DNA of 64,000 bases from Nemertoderma westbladi (taxonomy: Eukaryota > Xenacoelomorpha > Nemertodermatida > Nemertodermatidae). The stretch is taken from positions 84,189 to 148,188 of the forward strand of contig JAUCBJ010008077.1 in NCBI GenBank assembly GCA_032718475.1, given 5' to 3'. How positions within the stretch are numbered: position 1 is the stretch's first letter; every line of letters begins with the position of its first letter. The notes below the pieces were generated by a model, which saw only the letters and a program-made list of their open reading frames with translations, had not been told where the DNA came from and ran no database searches. Below are positions 22,001 through 30,139 of this stretch, one piece after another. A program made the position numbers and the translations under genes.

Positions 22001-23496
22001 ACGAAGACCGGTTTTATCGGAGTCGTGGGTTTGAGCACAGGAATAACTTGGGGAAAACGTTTACAGTAATCCTCGACGAACTCCTCTCCTCGATCTATCG
22101 CTCCCACACTTCCTTCCTCGATCCGCTTCTGTATTCCGCGATATCGAGCTTCCATACGATCCAGGGCAGACAAGTCGTGTCCAGTTCGCGATCTTATAGA
22201 TCTATCTCTCGCGTCGAGTTCGAGGTCCGCTTGCGCGTTCGCTGTCTCGCGCGATCTACGATTCAATTCGAACTGTAGTTGCATCTCCCTTTCGCGTCGA
22301 TCCGCTACTTGTTGTTGTGCCGCTAACTCCGCTTCCTGTATAGCTAATCGTGCGTTTATTTGTCGTGCCTCCAACTTAGCACGAGCGTCGGACGCTGCCT
22401 TCTTCCGTGCTAACTCAGCTGCGTTTACCGCCGCAACTCGTACTAGCTCGTCGGCTGCCGCCGCCGCGGCTGCTTCTTGCGCCAAGTTTTCCTCCAATCT
22501 GCGCATTTCCGAAGCTTCGAATTCGGCTTGCGCCTTGAGTTGCGCAATTCTTGCCTCGTCCTCTCTATGTTGTTTCTCTCCTTCGATGGCGATCTGTGCC
22601 ATCTGGTGTTGCGCTTCTTCCTCGGTGACTTGTTGTCGGCGTGCAACCTCCTGTTGTTGTCGAGTAATTCCAGACGCTGTTCTACTAACGTCGCCAACGT
22701 TGCCAACGTCGCTCCGTACGCTAACGAACGATCTATCCAGTGGTGGATGTTGGTAGGCTCGCGAGCCTTCCGTAGTGAGAATTTCCGTCGTCCCTCGCGG
22801 TTCGACTTCCGGTTCGTCGATCGGTACGCCGCATCTACGAAGAAAATTGGTCAGCGTTTCCAACCTTCCGTCCAGGCAGTAGAGTTCTTCTTCCTCTTCG
22901 GGTTGTAACAACGCGTCCGAAACTGACTCACCTAACAGTTGGTCAAACTGCTCCTGTTGAGCCAATCTTATTACTGACTTAAACTGGATAATGCTTTCTT
23001 TCGCACTTACTAATTTATCTACTATCTTTACCTGAGTAAAGTTGTCGCCACGCAACTCTGCAAGTTCGTGTAAACCTTTAAGTTTATCTACGGAGGCATG
23101 TACCCTACTTTCTATCCTTACCTGTAAGGTGTAGAACTCGTATCTCGACATCGGGGCGGTTAACTCGCGTAAAACGCGAAAACCTTCTCCGAGGTTCCGA
23201 GTAATCTGGGCCATGTGTCCTCCTATACTCCTAATAACGTTCTCCTGGCTTCCAGTCGAACTTACCATGTCCGGTTCCCGCGATCTAGTCTGCGGGACGG
23301 TAAGGAAATCTTCGATTCTGCCGTCGCCACGCGTTGCGGCTTCCGGTATTTCCGTTCGGGGTACCGGCGACGCAAGCGGTGTGACATCGGTGGAATCTCG
23401 GGTTCTCCTTCTCGGTTCGTCTACTGTCGATCTGTCCGGGTCGCACGAGTCATAGTCGGTAGGTGGGTATCTCGTCGAATGGGGTGTGTCACTCAT
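16030..23496 (-). CDS. BEL-A Gag-protease-RT-RNase H polyprotein
   Basis: A 2488-codon frame starting at a true ATG. Order by approximate residue: disordered N-terminus; long coiled coil 270-450; hairpin-encoded inserts; DUF1759-type Gag near 835 (KFSGNAKHWRTLVDYVES); knuckles near 1065-1115 (CSYC, CWRCMKPGHVRKDC, CSLCGRNHDALLH); protease near 1233 (AILDSASSHSYVDE, with DSA rather than DSG); RT 1690-1850 (VRVVNDCAALY, FTCDVEAMFHQV, FYVDDGLKSC); RNase H 2000-2130 (HSFSDASKDGLG, WTDATLVLWY, LNPADIASRG); then an SPD-rich repeat 2208-2332 before a TGA at 16030. Assembles virus-like particles and copies the RNA genome. The length and intactness suggest a formerly active element. The N-terminal coiled coil is also seen in BEL-D. 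Confidence 0.92.
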   Translation of the reverse strand: MSDTPHSTRYPPTDYDSCDPDRSTVDEPRRRTRDSTDVTPLASPVPRTEIPEAATRGDGRIEDFLTVPQTRSREPDMVSSTGSQENVIRSIGGHMAQITRNLGEGFRVLRELTAPMSRYEFYTLQVRIESRVHASVDKLKGLHELAELRGDNFTQVKIVDKLVSAKESIIQFKSVIRLAQQEQFDQLLGESVSDALLQPEEEEELYCLDGRLETLTNFLRRCGVPIDEPEVEPRGTTEILTTEGSRAYQHPPLDRSFVSVRSDVGNVGDVSRTASGITRQQQEVARRQQVTEEEAQHQMAQIAIEGEKQHREDEARIAQLKAQAEFEASEMRRLEENLAQEAAAAAAADELVRVAAVNAAELARKKAASDARAKLEARQINARLAIQEAELAAQQQVADRREREMQLQFELNRRSRETANAQADLELDARDRSIRSRTGHDLSALDRMEARYRGIQKRIEEGSVGAIDRGEEFVEDYCKRFPQVIPVLKPTTPIKPVFVTKPKEITPMRSTQGNRFVVTEIPQPRATSSPILAGNITSPPTVSRSLLVGREEPAFMTIKQVSKPLQVKPVTCCANPVIYRPTTKPDYFTRPLTQCSTQPTTSWKACEPTELRRRMDVGSTHGIGQRIARPTTSWKACEPTEQRRAVDSRPQRTKPRIIRRTRTRQPPYPDDSDSSSDSESTEREIFRTGAAEDYKREERSTNPYIDNPPRETPQQKPTLQPAEAISTNRLAEIMQPVADRLAQIEERLEAQPSDRSRTSVELEQPRQHRPPRREQETRWTPTHREEDPVNNSYRRTTRGRERLDDATEQGRGQLDLVSEIAKFAARHGLPAQQPPKFSGNAKHWRTLVDYVESQIAKCAFTSTEKFNYLLQVLSGEPKRLVETFIGVPDAFELAYDRLYSIYGGNVAMAKSINEDLCRGGNISRPIDLLRLADEIKNAIGTLRSIGQLEYANAPTVLIRIIGRLHHRLRREWRRIEYQREEAGGLLKLTDVYQLISREAVIETRSNYTDHHIAAEGIAVSAPNRTKPFPTNAKAVTYATPTETSKVLTPIGTTQPRQQLPADFVGCSYCERNGRNHSEHKLCGCRAFKELGIEERRLQIRSLDSCWRCMKPGHVRKDCPSDDTCSLCGRNHDALLHTTSHTPTRRFRREHPDKAARCDALYKERAPREIRTFYTDCMDQSGSSDEDEEEDDTFYVHAGEEQPSITLLTQNQLKGFSVIPIKITGTRGSKRIYAILDSASSHSYVDEQVADVVTDMSQGKTAQYTVSSMHGKRAIPMTRVKLTLDTLLSKEEHSKEERSLLPVRNLTFAATKDFSNLLGPVPEQSPEDRKYFRHLGIPECSVNYRSIAMLIGTDQFNLHQVWETRPSVITAGNPYACRTPIGWYTRAPIRSLEVSDQEDDVLSTCTLLTNTIDNSPSHSRGPIVRTALRQTCVANADATDTDVTDLDTTIRTSDLQLLAVDQVVLTTEDQRFVAVDDSMNEDFGRLASLPKNPKVIDPTHQASTPVVDLGRLASLPTDQEVVKPPHDDSTPTSDTGRLASLPDTLTLATAADEDVDEDHGAVQAALERLLTERTIQWLEQDSAEPGSYETAMSEQEKRSKNIMRDTIRQTANGHYEVGMLWRNGQPKLVNNYPLALRRLRSIRQRLLRDETAHMQYNAQLQTYLQKGYAIRMLNPEVTTDQTYYLPHHFVRHPDKPGKVRVVNDCAALYQGMSMNSELMDGPNMNNYLMGVLMRFRQRKVAFTCDVEAMFHQVKALERDRDSLRFLWYPDGNLQLLPETYQMQVRVFGARDSPNCTMYALKQTALDRRDQFDPEVVRTVERDFYVDDGLKSCDTFERATTVAHQLQDCLAEGGFHLTKFASNEPELVNSFDPMDRSGGDLDLDLEPLPTTKVLGLSWDPNTDIFRVCVRSNDQTRPLTKRTCLSTMSRLYDPLCFISPVILHARIILRSIWQAGLEWDDPIPEKLAERWRDWEAQLMFLRDYTIPRVYFPLQTTFPADLELHSFSDASKDGLGVTLYLRRQVTSDSYDVSLVTSRARTMPLKYMTVPRGELQAGTISTDIVSLVQRELEANLKVTYWTDATLVLWYINNETFEFKTFVSNRRAEILDRSLKQDWRHCPGKLNPADIASRGMQPLDFCKLDNKSFWFRGPDFLQQPSDEWPPLFDATTNTIPEGAEIKLDKVVKSKAKANAKVKRKKGRTKSDDLDARPDITPDVSPDIRPDACTNPSPDVPREISPDVSPDCSPDYSPDYSPEETPDCSPDCSPGCLMELSTECLPDVSPDFPPDISTDCPPDFRPDFEPDFLTEVTLDRLWDRRQDISLDVPRYVSPDVSPDCSPDASPDCLLNTPLEDPLERTFRDSPNLTSLDDRGVATGITLRSKKVLDLPTGKRVTKVRKLTGSQEHTDTVELKPLLPVDTLGADGKGKTVEIDVLGDSDKPTGRPVGLPSPDKYPHYDYTLPDDVTNTYVDRIVNLTRSWTDACRKLAWLKRL
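16166..16185 (-). repeat. 20-nt hairpin element, diverged copy 9
   Basis: GGTAGGCCCACGGGCCTTCC: both stem arms are kept. The innermost T-A pair of the other copies is C-G here, a compensatory change, and the loop differs. Encodes GRPVGLP in the polyprotein frame. Confidence 0.65.
16494..16872 (-). repeat. SPD-type peptide repeat coded between RNase H and integrase
   Basis: About 125 residues of irregular repeats built on SPD, SPDCSPDYSPDY and PDVSPD (polyprotein residues about 2208-2332). DNA units are 12-24 bp, centred on TCTGGTGA on the plus strand. The tract is proline/aspartate/cysteine-rich and probably a flexible linker. Confidence 0.85.
18875..18894 (-). repeat. 20-nt hairpin element, copy 3
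   Basis: Exact copy coding GRLASLP. With copies 4 and 5 it forms a tandem coding repeat of about 27 residues (period about 78 bp). Confidence 0.9.
18953..18972 (-). repeat. 20-nt hairpin element, copy 4
   Basis: Exact copy coding GRLASLP, 78 bp from both neighbours. Confidence 0.9.
19031..19050 (-). repeat. 20-nt hairpin element, copy 5
   Basis: Exact copy coding GRLASLP, in the protease-RT linker like copies 3 and 4. Confidence 0.9.
21577..21596 (-). repeat. 20-nt hairpin element, copy 6
   Basis: Exact copy, but read in another frame, giving KACEPT. Part of a duplicated segment PTTSWKACEPTE shared with copy 7. Confidence 0.9.
21670..21689 (-). repeat. 20-nt hairpin element, copy 7
   Basis: Exact copy read as KACEPT, 93 bp from copy 6 within the same short tandem duplication. 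Confidence 0.9.
22752..22771 (-). repeat. 20-nt hairpin element, copy 8
   Basis: GCGAGCC variant, as in copy 1, read in the third frame as EGSRAYQ in the N-terminal Gag region. Confidence 0.9.
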
Positions 23497-23552
23497 GTCT
23501 TATTATATACGTCAAGTACGGGTAATAAAATGTCAAAGTGTCTGAATGTTGA

Positions 23553-23730
23553 AGTGTCAAACTTACCTTGGTATATATAGTATCTATATACCCTAACCGG
23601 TACAAATAAATCAACAAGTCAGAATGTCGAAATGTCAAAATGTCGAAATGTACAAATGTCAAACTTACCTTGATATATATATATATCATATATATACCCT
23701 AACCGGTACAAATAAAACTAACAAGGTATA
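23553..23730. repeat. Two-copy tandem repeat with AT-dinucleotide core
   Basis: Each copy reads GTCAAACTTACCTT, an ATAT tract, then TACCCTAACCGGTACAAATA. A CGAAATGTCAAAATGT run separates them. Immediately upstream of the BEL-A start codon. Confidence 0.8.
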
Positions 23731-24830
23731 TAATAAAATAAGTAGTAATCTAGCCTACCGGCTAAATTTGTACGAATAAGTGAGATAACGATATACGTTA
23801 ACAAAATATAGATCAACAAGTACAAACAATAGGCTAAACAGCAACGTCTAACGGGAAAATAAGTACCAACAACACTACTAATAGACAGTGAAACCCACAA
23901 ATTTTGAGTACTACTGTGCTTTCTTAAGTTTGAATGACGCGAGTCGTAAAACTTACGTTCCTTTGATCTTCCAGTCGTACAAATTCCCAAATACAAACCG
24001 GACGTGGGTCTTTCCGTTTTTCGGCGGCGCGGATGAATTTATTGTCTCCCAAACTTTGCGAAAAGCGGTCTAATCCTCGAAGCGGTCCAGAAATGAGTCC
24101 TTGAGTCCTGAAAAGGTCGAAGGTGAGAGTTTTACTTCTACGCTTACGAAAAATCTTCCTAGGTACCGATACAAATTGGTCTTTAAACCTTATGTACCTT
24201 TTCAAGTACCGAAAAGTAACACCGCACACACACGGCATAAAACAAAGTGCTACAAACTAACTGTTAGCTAGTCAAATATTAAATACGAAAGTACTAGCTA
24301 CCCTAAAAGCCTACTGAAGCAGGGGACGTTCTAAATTACTAAATTTACTAACCTTAAATTTTAAATATCTCCTACTTACAATAGCTAACAGATCTAAACT
24401 ATACTATACACTAATTTATATAGTACTTCCTACTGTAAGGGTCCAGTAGTATACCGCTTACCAGATCCTAGTAACGATGTATCTTACTATGAGACTCTAG
24501 TAATGTATACGGGCTCGTACAGTATCTGACAACAAATCCCAGTCCAGGATATCTAAACAAACAGATACAATACACAAACGACTACTGGCGAGGAACAGAG
24601 CCTAGTATCTATTCTATGTACGTGAGCGGGTCTAATGCCTACGTACTAGACAAAAGGATACCTGTCCTCTAACCGGTGAGGCAGATGTACAGTTACAGTA
24701 ACAGACCAAACTCACGGGAAAACAATCCCCGCGCAGCGAATCCTAACTATCACTGACAGTCCTAAATACAGTAACTTGCCGCGGTGTGATTTATATGGTT
24801 TATATACGAACTAGGTGGTTAACAGACCTA

Positions 24831-24952
24831 GTGTAACAATGCTGATTACCCCTGTCTAAATCAGCCTAAAAGTCGTGCCTAAATGTAACGATAACTGATC
24901 CCCCTGTACGAAATCAGTCTAAAGGGTCAAGCCTAAATGTAACAATACTGCT
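24831..24952. repeat. Two-copy tandem repeat, about 60 bp
   Basis: Both copies read CTGAT-CCCCTGT, AAATCAG-CTAAA and GCCTAAATGTAAC in order. In the BEL-A leader region. Confidence 0.7.
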
Positions 24953-26205
24953 GGACAGAAAACAACAGTTTAATAATGAAGGTGAAATACTCCTTATTGC
25001 CGCAACTAAATCAGATCCTAATTTTACAAATACAGATAATTTCTGCCTAAAATAATGTATAGTGCGCTATAGCTAGTAGAACTCTAAGGGCAATATATTT
25101 TAGGGCGTGTGTGTGTGGGTGTGTTACAAATAAAACAATTTCGTGTATTTCTTTTTACTAGGTTTTAGTGATTTTCTGACCGAAATAATACCGTGCGCTA
25201 GCTACTAAAATAAACTAGTCGCGTTTTGTAGAACTTTATACTCACAAGTGACGTCAAAGCTCTCTCCTTCCTATCCACAACCCAATGGGCAACCACAGTG
25301 TTAGTAACTACACCCGTGATCGGCACTAATACCAGATTCTGGTTGTAAGATAAGGAATAGGGGTTAATTGCTACCGTACGTTAGCTGATCTGGTATACTA
25401 ATTTAATTCTAGAACTTTGTTGCTGCGGTAGTTAGCAGCAATACCTATCAGTACGTGGCAAGGCGCGGTAGGATATTAATAAACCTCCCTAGGCCAAGCA
25501 GTGTGCCGGTAGCAGAAATGCTCCTTTCCTGATCAAATAGCTAACTCCAGACAGGGGGGGGGGGGGGTACTAATGTACGTTCTACAAAGCGAACCGGTAC
25601 CAAACAGTCAGTGCTACGAATCACTAAATTATGGAACATATGCTGTCCGTACCTAATATGTACTCGCGTACTGACGAATGGCAATAGTTCGCACCTGTAG
25701 GAAGTACAGGTTAACCCAGGGGTTCGTAGGACTGACAAAGGGGGGGGTGTTTCTGTCTGAATATAATTATTTGATCCTAAATTTGCGGCGTCCAGTACGG
25801 CATCACGCTTACCCTGATCTATAGGTCTTACGGCGGGCAAGGGCGTCGAACAAAGTCTTACCTTCTCACAAAGCGGGCGCTGCATGGCAAGTGGAGCATT
25901 TCGAAGGGCAAAGGGGGTGCGCGGTCGATCCAATGTGGGCGCTAGCGTGTTGTGGACATCTTTTCCCTGCGTTGCTTACGGCCTAACGGTCTAGGCTGCC
26001 TTCTCCCTGATGTTTGGCTGTCCCAAAGTTGGACCAAAAGAAAACATGTTCAGGAATTTGCAGTATATTTACAGTTTTACAAAGGATTTATCAAATAAAG
26101 TTTCAACAAGAAACCGAAATAAACTAATAACAATTTAGAATAACGTTATAAGGAGAATTTACAAGCGAGATAACCGAAGGCAAACCGGCCTTTTTATACT
26201 AAATA

Positions 26206-26412
26206 TCGCACATGGAAACTAAACAGAATTTTCCACAGCTTCACATTTGAGCAATAAAGTGCTTCGTGCCCTATGATTGGCCCAGCTCATCGTTCAACGC
26301 AGTCCGGCCCTTACACTAATCTGGGACATGGAATCCTAACAGAATTTTCCACTGCCTCACATTTGAGCAATAAGATAATTTATGCCCTATGATTGGCCTG
26401 GCTCATCATTCG
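26206..26412. repeat. Tandem duplication, about 116 bp period
   Basis: Copies at about 26208-26294 and 26324-26412 share ACAGAATTTTCCAC, CACATTTGAGCAATAA and GCCCTATGATTGGCC. The block lies between BEL-A and BEL-C; which of the two it belongs to is unknown. Confidence 0.8.
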
Positions 26413-26483
26413 CTACGTTGTACGCTTCTCATTGGCCTACCAATTAGCACCAAACGAAAATAAATGGCCCCAAAATACAAATT

Positions 26484-26560
26484 TCCCGACTGGGATTCGA
26501 ACTCGTAACCTATGTAATGTAACCAACGCCTTAACCATCTGACCACTACGCCACGAGAGT
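26484..26560 (-). repeat. tRNA-derived SINE head
   Basis: On the minus strand: a tRNA-like D-arm (GTGGCGTAGTGGT, then GGTTAAGGCGTTGG) and a perfect B box GAGTTCGAATCCC. The spacing resembles a class II (Ser/Leu-like) tRNA, but the anticodon arm is not formed. It would act as an internal Pol III promoter in a SINE. Downstream tail and target duplication were not defined. Confidence 0.6.
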
Positions 26561-26932
26561 ACCTAAGGGTTTTATGTGTACAAATATGAATAGGCATATT
26601 ACATTACTAGCTAGGGAAGTACCGGGACTTTAATCACCATCTTCGATACCCGCCTTCCGCTTACCATCAATATTCTGTTGTCAATTCCGTGTATCATTTA
26701 TTCATTTATACTATTATACCCGAAGGACTATATACAACGATCAACAAACTCTTTCACCTTTCACACACGGCGGGGACGCGTAGATTAAAAACCGGATAAA
26801 CCGGGATCCTCCCTGGATCCCGTGACAGTGATTAAATCGGAGCTGCTACCCTAGTTAACTACCAGAGTGATTAAAACCAACTGCTGCCCTAAGCTAGATA
26901 CCAACAACACAAACTGACTGCCAGATATAAAG
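26561..26932 (+). other. BEL-C leader region
   Basis: Non-coding up to the gag ATG at 26933. Contains a hairpin at 26802-26822 (CGGGATCC, 5-nt loop, GGATCCCG) and a local repeat GTGATTAAA-CTGCTGCCCTA. The 5' LTR boundary is not identifiable because the 3' LTR is not in the window. Confidence 0.45.
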
Positions 26933-28196
26933 ATGAGTCGAACAGGAGAGACGACACCGCCGCGGACCCCGGACGGCGATCTAACGATCCGCGAGGCCGC
27001 GACTAGACGGTATAGACCCGCGACGCCGGACCCATCAGTAACGGGCGATCCGGCAATTCAGGATGAGGGGGGCCGTCTACAACCGGAGAGCGAGTTGGGA
27101 GAAAGGAGAGACAAGTCGGGAGAAGATAAAGACGAGTCGACGCGGAGCGGGGGTCGACGCACCGATGTCGCCGGCCAGCCACAGGCCGAGGGCGACGGAC
27201 GGTCCACCGGAACGGCGACGGTGGAGCCGACGGTACGACGCCGGACCCGGAGAGACGGAGGAGATGTCGGCGAGGAGAACGTCGGGGTCAGCGATCGACT
27301 TTGACGGGCCTACAACGCGGCCCGGAAGATACTTAAAGAGGTCAAAGGAGGGGCGAAGATAGATGAGGTAAAGCTAAGAAAGAGAGTAGGTGAGTCGAAC
27401 GAACATTTCAACTATTTAATGCGCTTTGGGCAGAAAGAACTAGCCGAGGACAGAGCGAGGGGGGTTGCCAGCCAACTGTCTGATCTATGGAAGTGTATGG
27501 GTATGTGGGCTAGTGTAGTGTACATAGGGCCATACTCAGTCAATGCCCGGGGAGTAAAATTAGTGGGTTGGAGGAGACCGCAGGAGGGCGAATCCGAGGT
27601 TAACCCCGAGGATTTGGTCTCGTTGGTCGGAGAAAGTTCAGGGAAAAGGGGGAAGGTCAGTAGGATGGGAAGGCGGAGGGAATCCGTCGTAACCGAAAAG
27701 TCTGCTACATCCTCCGCAAAAGGAAGACGTGTGGCGGAAATAAATCTGGCGTGCGAACTCTATCTAGCAGCACAAAGTCAGAGGGAATACGAGAGACGGT
27801 TAGAGGAAGAGAGCGCGCTGTTAGAAAAGGAGAAAGAACTAATTATAGAAAATAGAGAGAAAGCTGAGAAGGTCGCGAGAAGCTTTAGGGAGCGCGAGGC
27901 GAGAGAGCAAAGTGAGCGTAAGGAGTGTGAAGCGAGAGAGACAGAGTTAATGAAACAGAATTTGCAAGAGGATACAGAGAGAGAGAGAACGGGAAAGCGT
28001 GTGCGGGATGGTATACAGGCCCAGATAAGCGGACTTATTGAGTATCAAACCAGAAAGAAGCGCATATTGGAACTGGCGCAGATGGGGTTGTCAGAGAGTG
28101 ACGCTGGCTCGAGTGCTCTTGAGGGGCCAAGGGTCGTGGAAACATTTATTAGTAACCCACTTACAAGGACCGCACGACAGACCCGAGGACGAGTCG
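26933..28196 (+). pseudogene. BEL-C Gag N-region, tandem copy A
   Basis: Starts at a true ATG (MSRTGETTPPRTPDGD). One frame runs to 28294, broken only by TGA at 27302-27304; the second copy has CGA at the equivalent codon, so the stop is a C-to-T change at a CpG. Content: an Arg/Gly/Asp-rich disordered start, a conserved block with SVVYIGPYSVNARGVKLVGW, then a charged coiled coil (ERRLEEESALLEKEKELI). Copy A spans about 27095-28196 of this frame. Function inferred from position and coiled coil: capsid assembly. No close domain name recognised for the VVYIGPY block. Confidence 0.7.
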
Positions 28197-29546
28197 GGAG
28201 TCAAGATGGAAAGATACGAGTTGGGAGGAGAGAGAGACGAGTCGACATACAGCGGCGGTCGATGTGCCGATGTCGCCGGCCAGCCACAGGCTGAGGGCGA
28301 CGAGCGGCCCACCGGAACGGCGACGGTGGGGCCGCCGGTACAGCGCCGGACCTGGAGAGATAGAGGAGATGTGGGCGATGAGGACATCGGGGTAAGCGAT
28401 CGACTTCGACGGGCCTACAACGCGACCTGGAAACAACTGAAGGAGGCCAAAGGAGGGGCAAAGATAGATGAGGTAAAGTTGAAGAAACGACTAAGTCGAC
28501 TAAGTGAGTCGAACAGACATTTTGATTACCTAATGCATTTTGGACAGGGAGAACTAGCCAGCGAGAGAGCGAGAGAGGTTGGCAGAGAACTGTTTGAACT
28601 ATGGGAATCTAGGGGTATGCAGCCTAGTGTAGTGTACATAGGGCCATACTTAGTCGATGCCCGGGGAATAAAATTAGTGGGTTGGAGGAAACCGGAGGAG
28701 GGCGAATCCGAGGTTAACCCCGAGGATTCGGTCTCGTCGGTTGGAGGAAGCTCTAGGAGGCAGGGGAAAGTTAGTAGGACGGGAGGGCGAAGGGAGTCCG
28801 TCGTAACCGATAACTCTGCTACATCCTCCGCAAAAGGAAGAAGGGTGCAAAATATAGATCTGGCGTGCCAACTTGATCTGGCGGCGCAAGACCAGAGAGA
28901 ATTAGAGAGACAGTTGGAGGAAGAGAGTGCGTTAATAGTGAGGGAGAAAGAACTGGTAAGAGAGAACAAAGAGAGGGCCGAGAAGGCCGCGAGAAGCTTT
29001 AGGGAGTGCGAGGAAATAGGAAGGATGGAAAGGAAGGAGCAAGAAGTGCACGAGGCAGAGCGTGAGGCGGAACGTAAAGAGCGTGAAGTGAGGGCGGAGA
29101 GTGAACGTAAAGAGCATGAGGCGGAACGTAAAGAGCGTGAAGTGAAGGCGGAGAATGAACGTAAGGAGCGTGAGGCGGAACGTAAAGAGTGTGAGGTAAG
29201 GGCGGATAATGAGCGGAGAGAACGTGAGGAGAGGCGACTTAAGAGAATCGAGAGAGAGACAGAGTTGGCCGATCAAAGTTCACGGGAGGGTACAGAGAGA
29301 GAGAATGAGAGAAAGCGTGTGCATACCAAAGATGGTATGCACACGCGGATAAGGGAGCTTATACAATATCAGACGAAACAGAAGCGCCGACTGGCACTAG
29401 CACAGATGGGGCTATCAGGGAGCGAGAGTGGCTTGAGTGTTTGCGAGGGGCCAGGAATTGGGGAAACATTTATTAATACTCCACTTACAGGGACCACACG
29501 ACAGACCCAAGACTGGTGTGACCGTGCGGGCGGGGGGGGGGGGTAA
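28197..29546 (+). CDS. BEL-C Gag N-region, tandem copy B
   Basis: An open frame (28038-29546) whose homology to copy A begins near 28197, in a different frame from copy A. It repeats RSGG/YSGG, VAGQPQAEGD, SVVYIGPYLVDARGIKLVGW, SATSSAKGRRV and the coiled coil. Copy B is about 220 bp longer because a KEREVRAE-type heptad block at about 29030-29230 has expanded. It ends in a poly-G run (about 29531-29543). Copy B has no internal stop. The frame change between copies means both could not be translated as one protein now. Confidence 0.75.
   Translation, partial: GVKMERYELGGERDESTYSGGRCADVAGQPQAEGDERPTGTATVGPPVQRRTWRDRGDVGDEDIGVSDRLRRAYNATWKQLKEAKGGAKIDEVKLKKRLSRLSESNRHFDYLMHFGQGELASERAREVGRELFELWESRGMQPSVVYIGPYLVDARGIKLVGWRKPEEGESEVNPEDSVSSVGGSSRRQGKVSRTGGRRESVVTDNSATSSAKGRRVQNIDLACQLDLAAQDQRELERQLEEESALIVREKELVRENKERAEKAARSFRECEEIGRMERKEQEVHEAEREAERKEREVRAESERKEHEAERKEREVKAENERKEREAERKECEVRADNERREREERRLKRIERETELADQSSREGTERENERKRVHTKDGMHTRIRELIQYQTKQKRRLALAQMGLSGSESGLSVCEGPGIGETFINTPLTGTTRQTQDWCDRAGGGGG
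29315..29346. repeat. Perfect 14-bp hairpin in gag copy B
   Basis: Arms 29315-29328 (GCGTGTGCATACCA) and 29333-29346 with a 4-nt loop. Copy A lacks the palindrome at the matching place. Confidence 0.95.
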
Positions 29547-30139
29547 TAATAATATAATAATAATACAGTAGATAGCGTTAATATTAATAGTACCGTATTA
29601 GATAATCCTAACCAAACCTTTATTCCAAGAAATATTTTACCTAGTAGTAGTAATTTAAACTTAAATGCAATTAACCCAAATAATTTAAATAATAATCCGA
29701 ATTCGAATTTACAAATTAATCCAAATAATTTAAATAATGATCCAAGCCCGAATTTGCAAAATAATTAAAATAATCCTATCTCGAACGAACAAAATAATTA
29801 TGTTTCTAATTTTGGTGCACAAAATAATTCAGGTGAACTAGAGGGCCAAATTGGCGACAAATACAGTGGTCTATTAACGTGAATGTGTCGGACATACACA
29901 ACCCAGCAAACGGGGGCCTGGTAGGCAGGAAGTGGCGGGGTTAAGCCAACCCGTCGGGGGCCTGGTAGGCCACGTAGTTGGTAGGCAGGAGGTAGCGGGG
30001 TTGAACCAACCCGAGGTGGGCCTGGTAGGCCACGCAATAGTAGAGAGAGAGGCGGGGGTGAACGGACCCAGCCGTAGTAGAGACAGTGCGTCGACTAGAG
30101 AGGGGTGTAGAGGTGAAGTGAGAGATAGTGAAGTGAAAT
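29547..30139 (+). other. Low-complexity gag spacer: Asn-rich then Gly/Val-rich repeats
   Basis: AAT/ATA microsatellite at 29544-29568. It is followed to about 29880 by one frame rich in asparagine (NPNNLNN repeats), broken by one TAA near 29766. Then comes a G-rich direct repeat at 29905-30033 carrying GGCCTGGTAGGC and GCGGGGTT-AACCAACCCG. Frames change several times, so present coding is doubtful. Confidence 0.55.
29905..30033. repeat. G-rich direct repeats, about 55-75 bp
   Basis: Three partial copies of GGGCCTGGTAGGC followed by GGTAGCGGGGTT-AACCAACCCG. Part of the gag spacer. Confidence 0.75.

Larger units (their letters stand above)
7039..26040 (-). mobile_element. BEL-A: BEL/Pao LTR retrotransposon with accessory module
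   Basis: Minus-strand order is leader (about 26040-23497), gag-pro-RT-RNaseH (23496-16030), integrase (16029-14599), spacer, accessory exonuclease-like ORF (13864 to about 12300), inserted material including BEL-B, then exonuclease tail and zinc-knuckle ORFs (8714-7039). Domain order and the YVDD and NPADIASRG motifs identify BEL/Pao. Its outer limits are approximate because no LTR pair was found. Nine copies of a 20-nt hairpin are confined to this element. Confidence 0.75.
23497..26040 (-). other. BEL-A leader and probable 5' LTR region
   Basis: About 2.5 kb upstream of the BEL-A start codon. No domain is recognised in short minus-strand frames at 23924-24238 and 25541-25933. A G run lies at about 25553-25566. 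The 5' LTR should lie here but no partner copy is visible, so LTR edges and primer-binding site are not called. Confidence 0.45.

Noticed and set aside
16154-23580. Plus-strand ORFs opposite the BEL-A polyprotein
   Set aside because: They are shadows of the minus-strand coding frame with no domains of their own.
5231-26040. LTR pair for BEL-A
   Set aside because: I compared 5.2-7.0 kb with 23.5-26.0 kb by eye and found no shared blocks, so no LTR is claimed.
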